DNA of 64,000 nt from Magicicada septendecula (lineage: Eukaryota > Arthropoda > Insecta > Hemiptera > Cicadidae): the NCBI GenBank assembly GCA_034769895.1, contig CM068370.1, positions 47,482,344 through 47,546,343 of the forward strand. The letters are read 5' to 3'. Numbering within the stretch: position 1 is the stretch's first letter; every line of letters starts with the position of its first letter. The notes beneath the pieces are model-generated. The model saw nothing but the letters and a program-made list of their open reading frames with translations, did not search any database and was not told the DNA's origin. Positions 10,661 to 21,618 of this stretch are shown here, one piece after another. Both the position numbers and the translations under genes were made by a program.

Positions 10661-13199
10661 ATTTATGTATAAACATTAAATGTATTATATACATCAAGAA
10701 ACGGACTGTAGCAGAAAGTGATTGAAATATATATTATAATATTTATATGACGTCCGTGTTTCCTTCAAGCCCCGCGATGGAAGCCAATTTATAATATTTA
10801 ATCTTGTTGCCTCGTTAAACGGTCGTCGCCGTATACCTCTGTAAAATATAACAGTGTGTCTGAGTGTAAAAATGTGTCTGTGTTTCTTACCACTGCGTCC
10901 TCGCACGGCGATGTACTTCACGATGTTTGGGCCCGTAGCGAATGTACTGGGGACCAGGTATCGTGGTTCCCGATCTGAGGTTCAAACGTAGTGGATAATC
11001 TCCGGGTGGCGCCACATTGTTTATATAAAACAATTAAAATGGTTTACTTATCAATGTTCTATTTGAACGAGGCGACGAATTCAATCCGTCCCGCCTTTTC
11101 TCAAATTTTTGTCAATCGAGTTAGCAGTTGCAGTATTCGCTACTTGCGCGCTAGACGTCGCATCAGAAACCTTCACTATACATTATAATTTTTAAACATA
11201 CACTTTGCTAATGAAAATAAAACACGATTTAACACACACAGTATAGATTTATTATTAATTTGAAGTTAATATTTTATAGACACAAGTTGTAATTAATTTT
11301 GCATATATAATTCTGCACCGGATAATTCTTAATAAGACTCTCTCCAGGGTTAAACAATCAACTTTTGAATACAATAAACACAGTATGGCGTTTTCTTTTG
11401 CCATTCAACAAATATTTCGATCGATGTTTGTGGGTTGTTTGGATCACGTTAAAAGGTTCAGATGCAGTTACAATATTAAAAATCACAACCTTACAATGTT
11501 TTTTCCTTAAGTAGGATTATGTGTAGTGGTAATTGTTTTGTTTGAGTGTCATACAAGAAGTTTAAAAGTCGTACATAAATATGAGGTTAGTTCTATAGTT
11601 AACAAATTTTAAGTGGTTTAATATTACGATCAAATCCTTGCAAGAGAATAAAAATGATTCAGTGGTATTCAACATACATTGAGAAATATTCAAAGTGCGT
11701 TTATTTTTGGAAGTTGAAATAATTTAACTGATACTTAACAGCGCTGTAGTACGGTATTACTCTGGGTGTCGAGAAGGAAGGATGGTGGCATCAATATAAT
11801 TCATTTATTCGTTAATCAAGCTTCGGCATCTTTTTCAAAGTTGTTTTGGACTTATTTTGATACTTCGTCTTCAGTTAAATGTCTTCTCCCTCTGGTCATG
11901 GTATTCCGCATCCATCAGACTTCTTTACGATCGATTTCTATACTTGGTTTTACTTTTAATATGTTTTAAATATGAAAATGTGCAGTACAGAAATTCCGCA
12001 TCTGGCTTGCGATAGCGTCACTTTCCAACTAATTGTATTTAACGGTAATTACCTCGTTAAACGGTCGTTTCCATGGTTACATCATTGCTCTCATTGGGTG
12101 AGCTGAACATGAACACATTGTTATCAATTTTCGAATCCCTTTCAAATCTTCCCATATCTTCGGACTTTCTTCCTCCTCTTATCTTCCTTCTGAGTTATTA
12201 TCTAAATGCACTGTCATTTATATTTTCTCACAAAGATTATTTTGGTACCCCACAATATTGGGTTTTATCAAGTTTCCTAAGTTTACAATTAATTTCATAC
12301 TTACTAATTACATTTCTTTGTTTATATAATTCCTTAATTTAATATTTGGTTTTTTAATAATAACTACTATTCATCCTTGATGAATTAGTCACCTTGGATT
12401 TGTCCATTACATGGTGATTTTTATGCAATCAGTAATTGTTTATGTTTGACCGTTAGGCCTGTTTCACATTTAAGTAGCCATTACTGGATTTTTATGGCTT
12501 CATACACAATATATTTCCTTTAGTCCTAAATTGTTATTTTGCATTTATAATTAGGTTTAATGTCTCTGGATGTTTTAATTTAATCTTTGTTAGTAACAAC
12601 TGTGTTATTCAATTTTACTTGCTAATTATTTTGCTATTCATTTCCAATATAACATATAACATCTAGGTCTATGGTCTGTATGACTCTTACAGCCATATCC
12701 AATTCATAAATAACAGTTTATACAATTCATTATTTCTTATTTGTTGTGCTGGTGCTAAACAATCTCACCTCTATTGAACTTTTTTTTATTAAACTCCCCT
12801 TATAACATGGGTATTTACTTAAAGTTAATACAGATTTATTTTCTAATGCTTTTTGCTCTCCCTTCCACGTTAACACCATCTGATTACTTTTCCTTGTGAA
12901 TCACACCTTTAAACGTTTACAATACATTTTTAAGTTATAACAATACTATTTCCTAGTCATCACAGTGAATATCACTACTTAGTGTTCATTATTTACTGAA
13001 TAAATGTTCTATCCTAAATACTATTCATTGTAACTTTGTTAAATGTTATTGTTCACTCTTAAAACTAAAACATGAGTTATTTTACTAAGTCTTTACCTTA
13101 GCCTACTCTCCTCTTACTATTTTTATGATAGACAATATTTGTATTTATTTTTCACTTGCACTTTCTTAAATTATTTAGTGTTCATTATAATTTACTTAG
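10661..13199 (-). other. POLR1B intron, no assignable feature
   Basis: The first 600 bases are mixed composition. The plus strand becomes T-rich after about 11.7 kb. A short sequence with CCTCGTTAAACGGTCGT occurs twice (near 10810 and 12053), suggesting remnants of an unidentified repeat. The apparent ORFs (for example 12073-12342) are hydrophobic by-products of T-rich DNA. Confidence 0.5.
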
Positions 13200-13744
13200 T
13201 GATATATAATTACCTTAATATCCACTTTAGCGATACAAAGTTTCGTCAATGATGACGCGTTTTGGGACTAAGTCCCATCCCCAGATACACTTAATTAATA
13301 AACTAAAACATTAAAATCGTGACCATGATACTGGTCAAGTCAAAAATAAAATAAAATAAGTTACAAATCGCATGTAATAAGTTTTACCAACCACGGCCGG
13401 AGCTCCCGCATGCGTTCACCCACAACCGCGATCGTCACGCGACTGGTCAAAGATTAAGACAAACTGATTGCAGTGTCGAACAGGTAATTTGACGCAAAAT
13501 TTATCTGGTCATTTAATAAACTGTTTTTGGTGTTACTATCTTTTAAAGCTTTATAAATTTCAAATTCTTCCAGACTATCCATCCGTCTACCCTTTTTACA
13601 AAAATGCAACGCTGTTAAATTTTCTTCGAAGCTCGTATATTTATGTCCGCTTGATATTAAATGTTGTGCAAAGTTGGACTTAGTATTACTTGGCTTAGGA
13701 ATATGTTCTAAAAATCTTTTATAAAAACATCTGTCAGATTGACC

Positions 13745-13805
13745 ATCTGCCAGAATAATAAAGGTATCATCTACATATCTGGAGATATTATTTTTAACGG
13801 GAATC
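13745..13805 (-). pseudogene. RT catalytic segment of PLE-2 in the inverted arm
   Basis: Read on the minus strand this gives ISRYVDDTFIILAD, the reverse transcriptase catalytic motif. The frame then runs directly into QSDRCFYKRF, which belongs inside the GIY-YIG domain. About 200 codons present in the plus-strand copy are missing. The join lies at a short repeat (CTGGCAGATG beside CTGACAGATG), which fits a microhomology deletion. Confidence 0.75.
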
Positions 13806-13823
13806 GTTATTATTTTTAACGGG

Positions 13824-14726
13824 AATGCCAGACAAATAGAATTATTTAAAAATTACCTAAACAAAATTTATAACAAATTAAAATTTACTATGGAGATCGA
13901 AAACAACAAAAGTATCAATTTTTTAGACCTCACTGTATTACATAACGGGAATAATTTAAAATACAAAATCTTTAGAAAACACACTAGTACTGACACAGTA
14001 ATACACTATGATTCACATCATCCCGTTACACAAAAAATGGCAGTGTTTAACAGTCTTGTCAACAGACTTTTAAATGTTCCTCTCGAAAAGGAGGACTACT
14101 TAAATGAGGTTAGCACTATCAAACAGATAGCAATAAATAACGGGTATAAATCTACAATAGTTGACAAAATAATAAATAGGCATAGGAAACGTTTAGAAAA
14201 TAAAAATTCAAACTGTATAAAAGCAAGTAACAAAAATTATAAATATCTTTTGGCTAATTTCACAGGTATTATGCCAAATATTTTAAGACCCGTTCTCAAA
14301 GATAATAACTATATTCTATCAATTAAAACAAATAATAATTTAGGAAATTATTTCAAAAACAAAAACAAATTACCATTAAAAAAGAAATGTGGTGTATATA
14401 AAATAAAATGTGATGATTGTGATGCGTTCTATATCGGTCAATCTGGCAGATGTTTTTATAAAAGATTTTTAGAACATATTCCTAAGCCAAGTAATACTAA
14501 GTCCAACTTTGCACAACATTTAATATCAAGCGGACATAAATATACGAGCTTCGAAGAAAATTTAACAGCATTGCATTTTTGTAAAAAGGGTAGACGGATG
14601 GATAGTCTGGAAGAATTTGAAATTTATAAAGCTTTAAAAGATAGTAACACCAAAAACAGTTTATTAAATGACCAGATAAATTTTGCGTCAAATTACCTGT
14701 TCGACACTGCAATCAGTTTGTCTTAA
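13824..14726 (+). pseudogene. Penelope-like RT C-terminal part and GIY-YIG endonuclease, partial
   Basis: The frame is open from 13824, before the ATG at 13890. It begins just downstream of where YVDD should be. INFLDLTVLHNGN is the conserved late RT motif. KHTSTDTVIHYDSHHP and the QKMAVFNSLVNR motif follow. The GIY-YIG domain starts GVYKIKCDDCDAFYIGQS at about 14391 and continues with RFLEHIPKPSNTKSNFAQHL. It lacks the fingers and palm of RT, so it cannot act alone. It is a different subfamily from PLE-1, with clearly different sequence and less extreme A content. Confidence 0.8.
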
Positions 14727-14889
14727 TCTTTGACCAGTCGCGTGACGATCGCGGTTGTGGGTGAACGCATGCGGGAGCTCCGGCCGTGGTTGGTAAAACT
14801 TATTACATGCGATTTGTAACTTATTTTATTTTATTTTTGACTTGACCAGTATCATGGTCGCGATTTTAATGTTTTAGTTTATTAATTAA

Positions 14890-14930
14890 GTGTATCTGAG
14901 GATGGGACTTAGTCCCGAAACGCGTCATCA
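14890..14930 (+). ncRNA. Hammerhead-ribozyme-like motif in PLE-2, right copy
   Basis: CTGAGGA (14896-14902) is followed by stem GGGAC/GTCCC with a TTA loop, GAAAC (14917-14921) and GTC (14924-14926). The inverted left copy (minus strand, 13285-13255) reads CTGGGGA and CAAAAC instead, so its core is broken. The agreement with the PLE-1 motif, in an otherwise unlike sequence, supports a real element-encoded motif. Confidence 0.55.
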
Positions 14931-14980
14931 TTGACGAAACTTTGTATCGCTAAAGTGGATATTAAGGTAATTATATATCA

Positions 14981-15694
14981 TATAATAAGTGATACGGTAC
15001 GCAAAAAATAAGTAATTTACTTAGTGTTTCTTTAGTATTATATCACTCTAGGATTAATCACTTTCACTAATTCAACTTCCATTTATTTCTCATCATTTTA
15101 TTCTCTTTCTCTACCCACTATCTATATAAAATTATTAATATTGTGTCTTTCTTAGTTAACAAATTACATATATCCCTAACTCTTTTGGTTAGTGTACTTT
15201 TATACATTGTTTCATATTACTGACGGTTTATAATTGTGATTTTATCAATACTAACATTCATTAATAGTTTTGGTTCTTAACCGAATTTCATTGTCTTTAT
15301 TATTTTGGGTTACATTATTTCTCCCTTCTCTATTTTTTATTACTTGTCTAGTTTTCTTGATGCGTTTCATTTTGTTTTCTTCCTCATGGGTTTTTTCTCT
15401 CTTGGTTTTCATTCTTCTTCTCCTTCCTCCGTCTTGTTTTCTTTATTTTGGTTTCTTAACTGGTTTCTTAACTGGCCAATCTCTGGGGTTGGGTCAATGT
15501 CGTTTGTCTGTCAGTCTATTATTTTAGTTTCTTTATTAATCACTTTCGGTTTATTACTCCTTCTCCTTCCATGTTAATTACCTTTTATTTATTTTTTACT
15601 CTCCACATAATTTATTTATTCAAACATAATATTATTTAGCATTTTTTATACATACTTATTGTTATCAAAATTTATCTGAATTTGGTGATGTTAT

Positions 15695-15698
<4 letters not shown>
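14981..15698 (-). other. POLR1B intron, T-rich, no feature
   Basis: No gene or repeat family recognised. Long hydrophobic reading frames here come from T-rich composition. Confidence 0.5.

Positions 15699-15732
<34 letters not shown>
15699..15732. repeat. (AT)n microsatellite
   Basis: About 17 AT units directly before the Helitron-like sequence. Confidence 0.9.
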
Positions 15733-15737
<5 letters not shown>

Positions 15738-16825
15738 CTCAAAGTCTGAGGATGTATGTGTACTGAGTACAAATCCACACCGTTACACCAACTGCCACCA
15801 AATTTTGCAACAGGTAACCTTTGACACAAAGCGAAAAACACTAACTTGGAATTTGATATTTTGCCCCGTTCGCACGATTTAGGCCCTTTTAATTATGCCT
15901 TTTCACTGACGCATAGAAAGATGACAAAACACTGTGGAGAACAGAATTAATTACCATAGTAACAAGTAAATAAACAAATGATATTTAGCGGCATCGGCAC
16001 TGTACCTTTATCCATTCCTGCAGTTTTTAATATGCAATTGTATCGATATATTTTGTAATTTTGTATACAGATATGTCTACATATTTTGTAATTGTCTTAA
16101 ACGATTATAAAATTTACATTTATATGTATTTCTGATGATGCAATGAATAAGTAATGAAATATATTAAATACTACTACTAAAGATGTCAGCAACACCATGG
16201 AGACCAGAATTAATTACCATAGTAATAAGTAAATAAACAAAAGCTATTTAGCGGCATCAGAACTGTACATTTATCCATTCCTGCAGTAAATTTTTGATGT
16301 TTTATATGATATGCGATTGTATCGATATATTACGATGTGGAAAAGAAGAAGTGTACTAATTGTAAATTGTCCCATTACTTAATGCAGAGCGAAAATACGT
16401 GTTGTTTTCATTTGAGAGGTTAGGTGACAACGGTTTTTGGTTTTTAGTTTACTGCTGAAATAAATAAAAGCCATGGTTGAGGAAAACATAAAGTTTAATG
16501 TGTTATACAATGCTTCTAACACAGTAACACTTAAAATAAAGAATTTAGCATTTTTAATTTAACAGGTACTTTATAAATATCTCCAAAGACTTTATAAACG
16601 GGTACTTCTAAATCTCCAAAGGCTGTTGCACCAACATAATAATTTACTACAAGTTAAAATAGTACAAGTGTTGAAAACAGGTTTGGAGAGAATTTGACTA
16701 GTGAGTACAAAATTGTTATACGAGGTGACAGAACACCATATAGACATAGACAATAAAAATTATATTATATTAAAGTACTTATTTAAAGTCAAATATTCGC
16801 GTGCGAAGCCGCAGGTAACTGCTAG
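15733..16825 (+). mobile_element. Probable non-autonomous Helitron
   Basis: The right end ATTCGCGTGCGAAGCCGCAG followed by GTAACTGCTAG and then T is typical of insect Helitron 3' ends, which finish in CTRR with a GC-rich hairpin shortly before. The left part (ACCAACTGCCACCAAATTTT and surroundings) also resembles Helitron 5' regions, but the exact left end is uncertain. No Rep/helicase ORF is present. An internal segment of about 88 bases occurs twice (15939-16026 and 16203-16290). Confidence 0.55.
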
Positions 16826-17170
16826 TTATAAATAAATGTGAAATGACAAAAATATTGGTTTTATTTAGAACATATCCACATAATAACCCCCCCCCCCCCC
16901 ACAGACAACACCAAGAATTTTACCAAGGTGTCCTCGAATGTCCTCATTCAACAACATAAATTTTACAAAGTATCCTTGTGCTGGATCTGAAAAATATGGC
17001 AGCCCTAATATATGCACTGTTCATAAAGGGTCCAAGTTACACACAAATACATTTTTTCAAGAACATCCTTAATTTGAGGCCTTAAAATGAGGCTGTAACA
17101 TGTTACCGAAGGACTTTTATAATTTTGAACTCTTCACACTAAGAAAGTCTAAGAGTAAGAATGTACTTAC
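16826..17170 (-). other. POLR1B intron before the donor of exon 17278-17171
   Basis: A short poly-C run lies near 16891. Otherwise no feature is visible. Confidence 0.5.
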
Positions 17171-17278
17171 CTGACACTGGTACATATTTCTTGGACTCTG
17201 GTTACAGTCTGGCATTGGGATCAAACAAGCTAGATTACTCAGGAAACTGTCTTTTGAGATTTCTTGGTGCGTAGTTAT
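17171..17278 (-). CDS. POLR1B: RNA polymerase I subunit RPA2 (POLR1B), exon
   Basis: A 108-base exon of 36 residues, phase 0 at both ends. The acceptor CTTTCTTAG precedes ITTHQEISKDSFLSNLACLI, and the exon ends NQSPRNMYQCQ before a GTAAGTAC donor. TTHxE and NQSPRNMYQCQ are among the most conserved sequences of the second-largest subunits of all three nuclear polymerases, and they join directly to MGKQTMGTP of the next exon at 8342. The short spacer LACLIPMPDC is typical of the family. No defects are seen. Confidence 0.95.
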
Positions 17279-17897
17279 CTAAGAAAGAAAAAAATATATA
17301 TATAAAACCAGACATAAGACTAATCTGTATCCTTAACATGACAGCCCTGTTTCAGGTTCTGGATTATCAGGCAGGTGGTAAATGTCTTAGTTATTACCCC
17401 ACCCATATTTCTTACATCCTCAACAAGAACATACAGCTCACAGTTTGTGTCATGACTCTGGATACATACTACACACGCTTCCATGCTTGAATCTCTCTCT
17501 CACACCGAAGACATGGAACAATTGTAGTATCTATAAGATCATGAAGACCACTTTTGTTGCAATATTTCTATCAATTTTATTTGTTTATAATGTAAAGTCA
17601 ATGTGTAATTTATTTTAAACTAGAAGTGGATTTTTTTAGAATAACTTAATTTATTAGTAATAATGAATTAAAAAACTTGATTTTAACAGGCTCTAAACTA
17701 TCTCTCAAATTGGAATGAGATAAGCACCACAGTTGTAATGGAAGGTGTAGTACACTTTGCTATTCTTCAGAACGTCAGAGAAAACTTAAGACAAATGTTT
17801 CTCTGTCATCATCAGCAGTTGCTGCAGTTTCAAAAACATTATACAAATAAGCAGATACTGTATGTTTGCAGACCAATATAGCCTGTTTGTTGGTATT
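17279..17897 (-). other. POLR1B intron between exon 17278-17171 and mariner M1
   Basis: AT-rich, no ORF or repeat recognised. Confidence 0.5.
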
Positions 17898-17899
17898 TA

Positions 17900-18830
17900 C
17901 GAGGGGTGGCTGATAAGTAATGCACAGTCGCATATAATGGGAAAACAAAACAATATACAGCACGACACATGCTGGCATCTTGTAGAGACGTTCTTGTATT
18001 ACAAACACCCCAAATCTCTTTGACCAACTCCAACTCGTTTTCTGTCAGTCGCCATTGTTACGGAGTTGAGTACGCCAGCTACGTCATGCATCTAAAACAA
18101 TGTGCAGTGATTGAATTTTTAACAGCTGAAAAAGTGAACGCTAGTGACATTCATCATCGTCTAAAAGCTGTTTATGGTCATGAAACTGTTGATCGAAGTA
18201 CCGAAGTATCGAAGTGAGTAGGTGGGCAATAAAATTTCATGCATTGGAAGCTGGTAAAGCGAATATTGAGAATAAACCTCACAGTGGTCAACCAGTTTCT
18301 GTGACTGATAAGAAGCACCAAATGGAGGTGAATGAACTGAATCAAAATGACCGTCGCATCATACAACAACGCATCACTACCCGGAGAGGCATATTGAAAG
18401 AATGAGTAGGACACATTATTGGAGAACTGGACTACTGTAAAATCTGTTCGCGGTAGGTGCCACGAAAACTCAAAGAAGGGAACAAGCAACAACGAAAGGA
18501 ATGTTGTGAACAGCTTCTGAAACGTTATCGTGATGAAGGGATATTTAAAGAGGGATATTAAGGGTATTCATTTCACCACAGATGATGAACTGAAAGATAC
18601 AGTGAGGTCGTGGATCAAGGAAAGACCGCCGGCATTCTTCATTGACGGGATGAGACAACTGGTTCAGTGTTGGAAGAAATGTGTAGCAGTTAATGGTGAC
18701 TACGTGGAAAAATAAATGTAAGCTTTTGTAGCAAATAGAATGTACTTTTATTCCATATTTGTTTCATTTGACTATTCCTTTTTATTTTCAAGTTACATGC
18801 GAATGTAGATTACTTATCAGCCACCCCTCA
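17900..18830 (+). mobile_element. Mariner element M1, internally deleted
   Basis: Terminal inverted repeats of about 28 bases, GAGGGGTGGCTGATAAGTAA at the left and its complement at the right, are flanked by TA on each side (17898-17899, 18831-18832). Length is 931 bases, against about 1.3 kb for an intact mariner. The coding remnant has an N-terminal segment (FLTAEKVNASDIHHRLKAVYG, a helix-turn-helix region) and a C-terminal GMRQLVQCWKKCVAVNGDYV, but the segment with the catalytic DD34D residues is gone. Frameshifts and stops (for example at about 18217 and 18405) break the rest. Confidence 0.88.
18090..18714 (+). pseudogene. Mariner transposase remnant of M1
   Basis: Pieces in three frames: 18090-18217 (DNA-binding N-terminus), 18214-18405 (linker, SGQPVSVTDKK) and 18530-18715 (C-terminus). 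The catalytic core is deleted, so no active enzyme can be made. Confidence 0.85.
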
Positions 18831-18832
18831 TA

Positions 18833-19301
18833 GTTAAAGGTTAGTTATTTTTTTACATACTTTAAGGATCTGTGGTATGATTGAAATTAAACTTTGTGTT
18901 ACTTAATTCTGAATCTTATCACTTACGATGCCATCTACAGCACTTGACAGCTTATAAAAATGTCTACAGGTCCCAATCAAATTCTTAAAATATGGTTATA
19001 CAATAACTGGCTGTTTTTGTCTTACCTATGTCTCCAATAATAGTAAGTTTGGGCTCTCTTTATAACCACAGTTATACTAACATATGTGGCCTAAATTTCG
19101 GCAGTAGTCTTTGTTTGACTTTGTTTCCAATCGTTTCTATATTTCTTCATTTGTTCAAGTTTATTTATGTTTATGTTCAGTTTTCCACTAAACTAATATT
19201 TATGGTATCTGCTGTCTTCTCTTCCAGTCATGTGACATGTCTTCAACAACTGTCTCAAGAACTTGATTTCCTACTTTCGGTGTCCCAGGAGTTTGTAGGC
19301 T
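18833..19301 (-). other. POLR1B intron, no feature
   Basis: Nothing recognised. Confidence 0.5.
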
Positions 19302-20000
19302 CGGCAGTTCTGCTACGTATATCAAGGGAGTAATGGACCACATAGGTAGACTGACGTTGAGGCATGGCATCCGGGCGATTTACAAGCTGATCAAGAAATT
19401 CCAGCAGTTTCTCAGGCCGGTAAAGGATGCAAGAGATCCTCTGTCGTAGTGTGGTGTCTACTGTGTGCTGTGCGCATGTGGCCAAGTCTATATCAGCACC
19501 ACAAACAGTAGTGTCTGGACCCGCATGGGTGAACACAGCCACTGCTGCCGTTTGTGTCAGCCAAAGAAGTCCGCAGTTGCTGACCATGCTCTCTACAATG
19601 CTAACAATCAAATGTTGTTCGAGGGGACCAAGGTGCTGTTGTCTGTCTGCAGTTACTATACTCGCCTGCACAGAGTGTCTGTCGAGATATATAGCCATGC
19701 CGATCAATCAATTAATCACAGGGGTGAAAGCCTGGCTCTTAATACCATTTGGTATGGTGTACTGAGTGAGCCAACTGGTATTCAACCAGGTCGAGGCTCT
19801 GTGATTGGCTGATACCTGGTCAACGAGGTTATATAGGTAACCTTTGTTACCTAGCCGCTTGTTGCTTCTACCTGAGACAGGTATCAGGTATTGTTCGGCA
19901 AACATGTGCTGCTACAGTTTTCGTATGCTCTGTCGCTTTTTGGTGGCCTGAAGAAGATCCCTGAGGGGGAATAGAACCGTTGCCGACAAGATGTCGATTC
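19302..20000 (+). pseudogene. Penelope-like element remnant PLE-3 (C-terminal GIY-YIG)
   Basis: From about 19312 one frame reads TYIKGVMDHIGRLTLRHGI followed by RPVKDARDPLS, the linker that precedes the GIY-YIG domain in one large Penelope-like clade. It then hits a TAG near 19447. The next frame continues VLCACGQVYISTTNSSVWTR, then EHSHCCRLCQPKKSAVADHA and WYGVL, the degraded GIY-YIG domain (YIS replaces YIG). Near 19948 CTGAAGA, a weak stem and AGAAC resemble a decayed hammerhead motif. The N-terminal RT part is missing. This is a third, distinct Penelope-like lineage in the window. Confidence 0.75.
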
Positions 20001-21177
20001 ACAGCAACTGACGTTGGCCTAACAGCCTGGTTTTGGGAAATAATTTTGAATACATTGATTCCCACAATTTAATTTCTGATCATCTCATATTCACTGTCTT
20101 TTAATGTCGAATTATACCACCCATTAAGTTGCACAAGAACTGTCTTAGGATTATAAAATTGTAGTTAAAACGAATAAAGAGTTCAAAGCAACTCACACGT
20201 TAACATTTTAACATGTCGATGACTGCGGGTCACAGCCCAGGCCGTGCTGCTCTATATCCAATGTTTTTGTTTCAATCTGCTTTACCACCTAAGCCACATA
20301 ATTAACCTTACTGTTAGCAGCCTATGTGTTAATACAATTTATTATTTGCCATTACAACATTAACAGGATAGCATGGATTCTTGAGTTTTGTTTTTTAAAA
20401 ATAAGTAGTTTACACAATTAATGTCTGTAAAAAAAAAGAGAAAAGTTGGTATGGCTATTTATTCATTTTTAGTTAGTTTTACCGAAAAATCATTATTCAT
20501 AAAAAGACATGTTCCCAAAGCTATAGGTTAGGGAAGTTTGATGTAGTTTCAAAATTTCAAGTGATGGTTGAGTTTTGTGTTAAAAACCAAGAAATCAGAA
20601 TATATGCAAAAAATTGAAACCACTTTTGTACATTCTGTAAAACTGTCTGCATACTTTTTAACAATATGTGAATAAAATGGTAAAATTTTGCAACCACACT
20701 TTGTTTACGCCTATAGTACAAGTAGGAAAAAAAACATGTTTCTTGTTAATTTCATGGTTGTCGGGAATCAGGTAGTGACATCCAACTATTTATAGAAAAA
20801 ATAATCTTCATAGTTATTTTGCATGCATAGTTGTACGGCTGGCAAAATAGAACCACAGATAAGCCCAGATGTTAGAATATAATATTTTGGCAATTGACCT
20901 GTTAGATTTTGCTTCTTCTTGTTATTTTCATTTGCACATCAATGGCATAGAGTTACTGCAAACTTACCATTTATTTATACACCTCTCGAAAACTATTATA
21001 AACTATAACAATATTAGAAATGCCAAACAATATTAAAAAAAATCTAAACTTAAACAGAACAATACACACTTCCTGATTTTTCTGAATTGTAAAGAATGTG
21101 GCAAAAAGTTACAGTATCAACTGTATTATGTAATTCTACAACAAAACATTTTCTGAGATAAAACTAACATAACTTAC
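20001..21177 (-). other. POLR1B intron, no feature
   Basis: AT-rich sequence without ORFs or repeat families that I recognise. Confidence 0.5.
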
Positions 21178-21375
21178 TCCAAGATACACTTCCTCTGGTG
21201 TGATACATATATCCATGTACACCTGCTCGAGTGTGCCAATTAATTCTATCTTTTCAATGTTAATATTAATTACAGGACGCATCATCCTTGCAGGTCCTGT
21301 AAACAAATATAATCCTGGATACTGTCCTATTCCCTTGCTTTCTGGTATTAATGCTATCTCTAGTGTATTCGGTAC
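21178..21375 (-). CDS. POLR1B: RNA polymerase I subunit RPA2 (POLR1B), exon
   Basis: A 198-base exon of 66 residues, phase 0. The acceptor ATTGTAG precedes VPNTLEIALIPESKGIG, followed by QYPGLYLFTGPARMMRPV, ELIGTLEQVYMDICI and EEVYLG, then a GTAAGTTA donor. The PGLYLFT...R..RPV segment and the GT(L/M)EQ block fit the second subunit of RNA polymerase I rather than II or III. The exon joins by codon to the upstream exon ending ...KIEGKK and to the downstream exon starting ITTHQE. No stops. Confidence 0.93.
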
Positions 21376-21616
21376 CTACAATTCATAAACACAATTACAT
21401 TAAATACTGCAAAAAGAAATTAATATGAATAAAGATGTAGATGTCGTCGTCAAAAGTATCCCCAGAAGCTACAGTCCTAAACACAGGAATTTTTGTTACA
21501 GGTGTCCTGTTTCTTAAGATTGTATCTGTTTGTTAGTATAGATATCTTAATCATGTAATGTTGAATTCAATGTAACAAAGCAAACAGTTCATTTGCTGAC
21601 AGGACTGCAACATAGC
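21376..21616 (-). other. Short intron stretch before mariner M2
   Basis: This is the 3' end of the 35.5-kb intron, next to the acceptor at 21376. Nothing else recognised. Confidence 0.5.
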
Positions 21617-21618
21617 TA

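Larger units (their letters stand above)
13200..14980 (+). mobile_element. Penelope-like element PLE-2 in a palindromic arrangement
   Basis: Two copies of the element's 3' end face outward: the left arm 13200-13744 is the near-perfect reverse complement of 14436-14980 (545 bases each). The plus-strand part encodes the late reverse transcriptase and GIY-YIG domain. The minus-strand part (13805-13745) encodes the RT segment just before it, including YVDD, joined directly to the GIY-YIG segment. The two pieces together cover adjacent stretches of one protein, so the insertion is an inverted double copy of one element. Confidence 0.8.

Noticed and set aside
15270..15577. Two overlapping ORFs resembling membrane proteins
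   Set aside because: The sequence is T-rich intron, giving chance Leu/Phe/Ser-rich frames; no homology or splice context.
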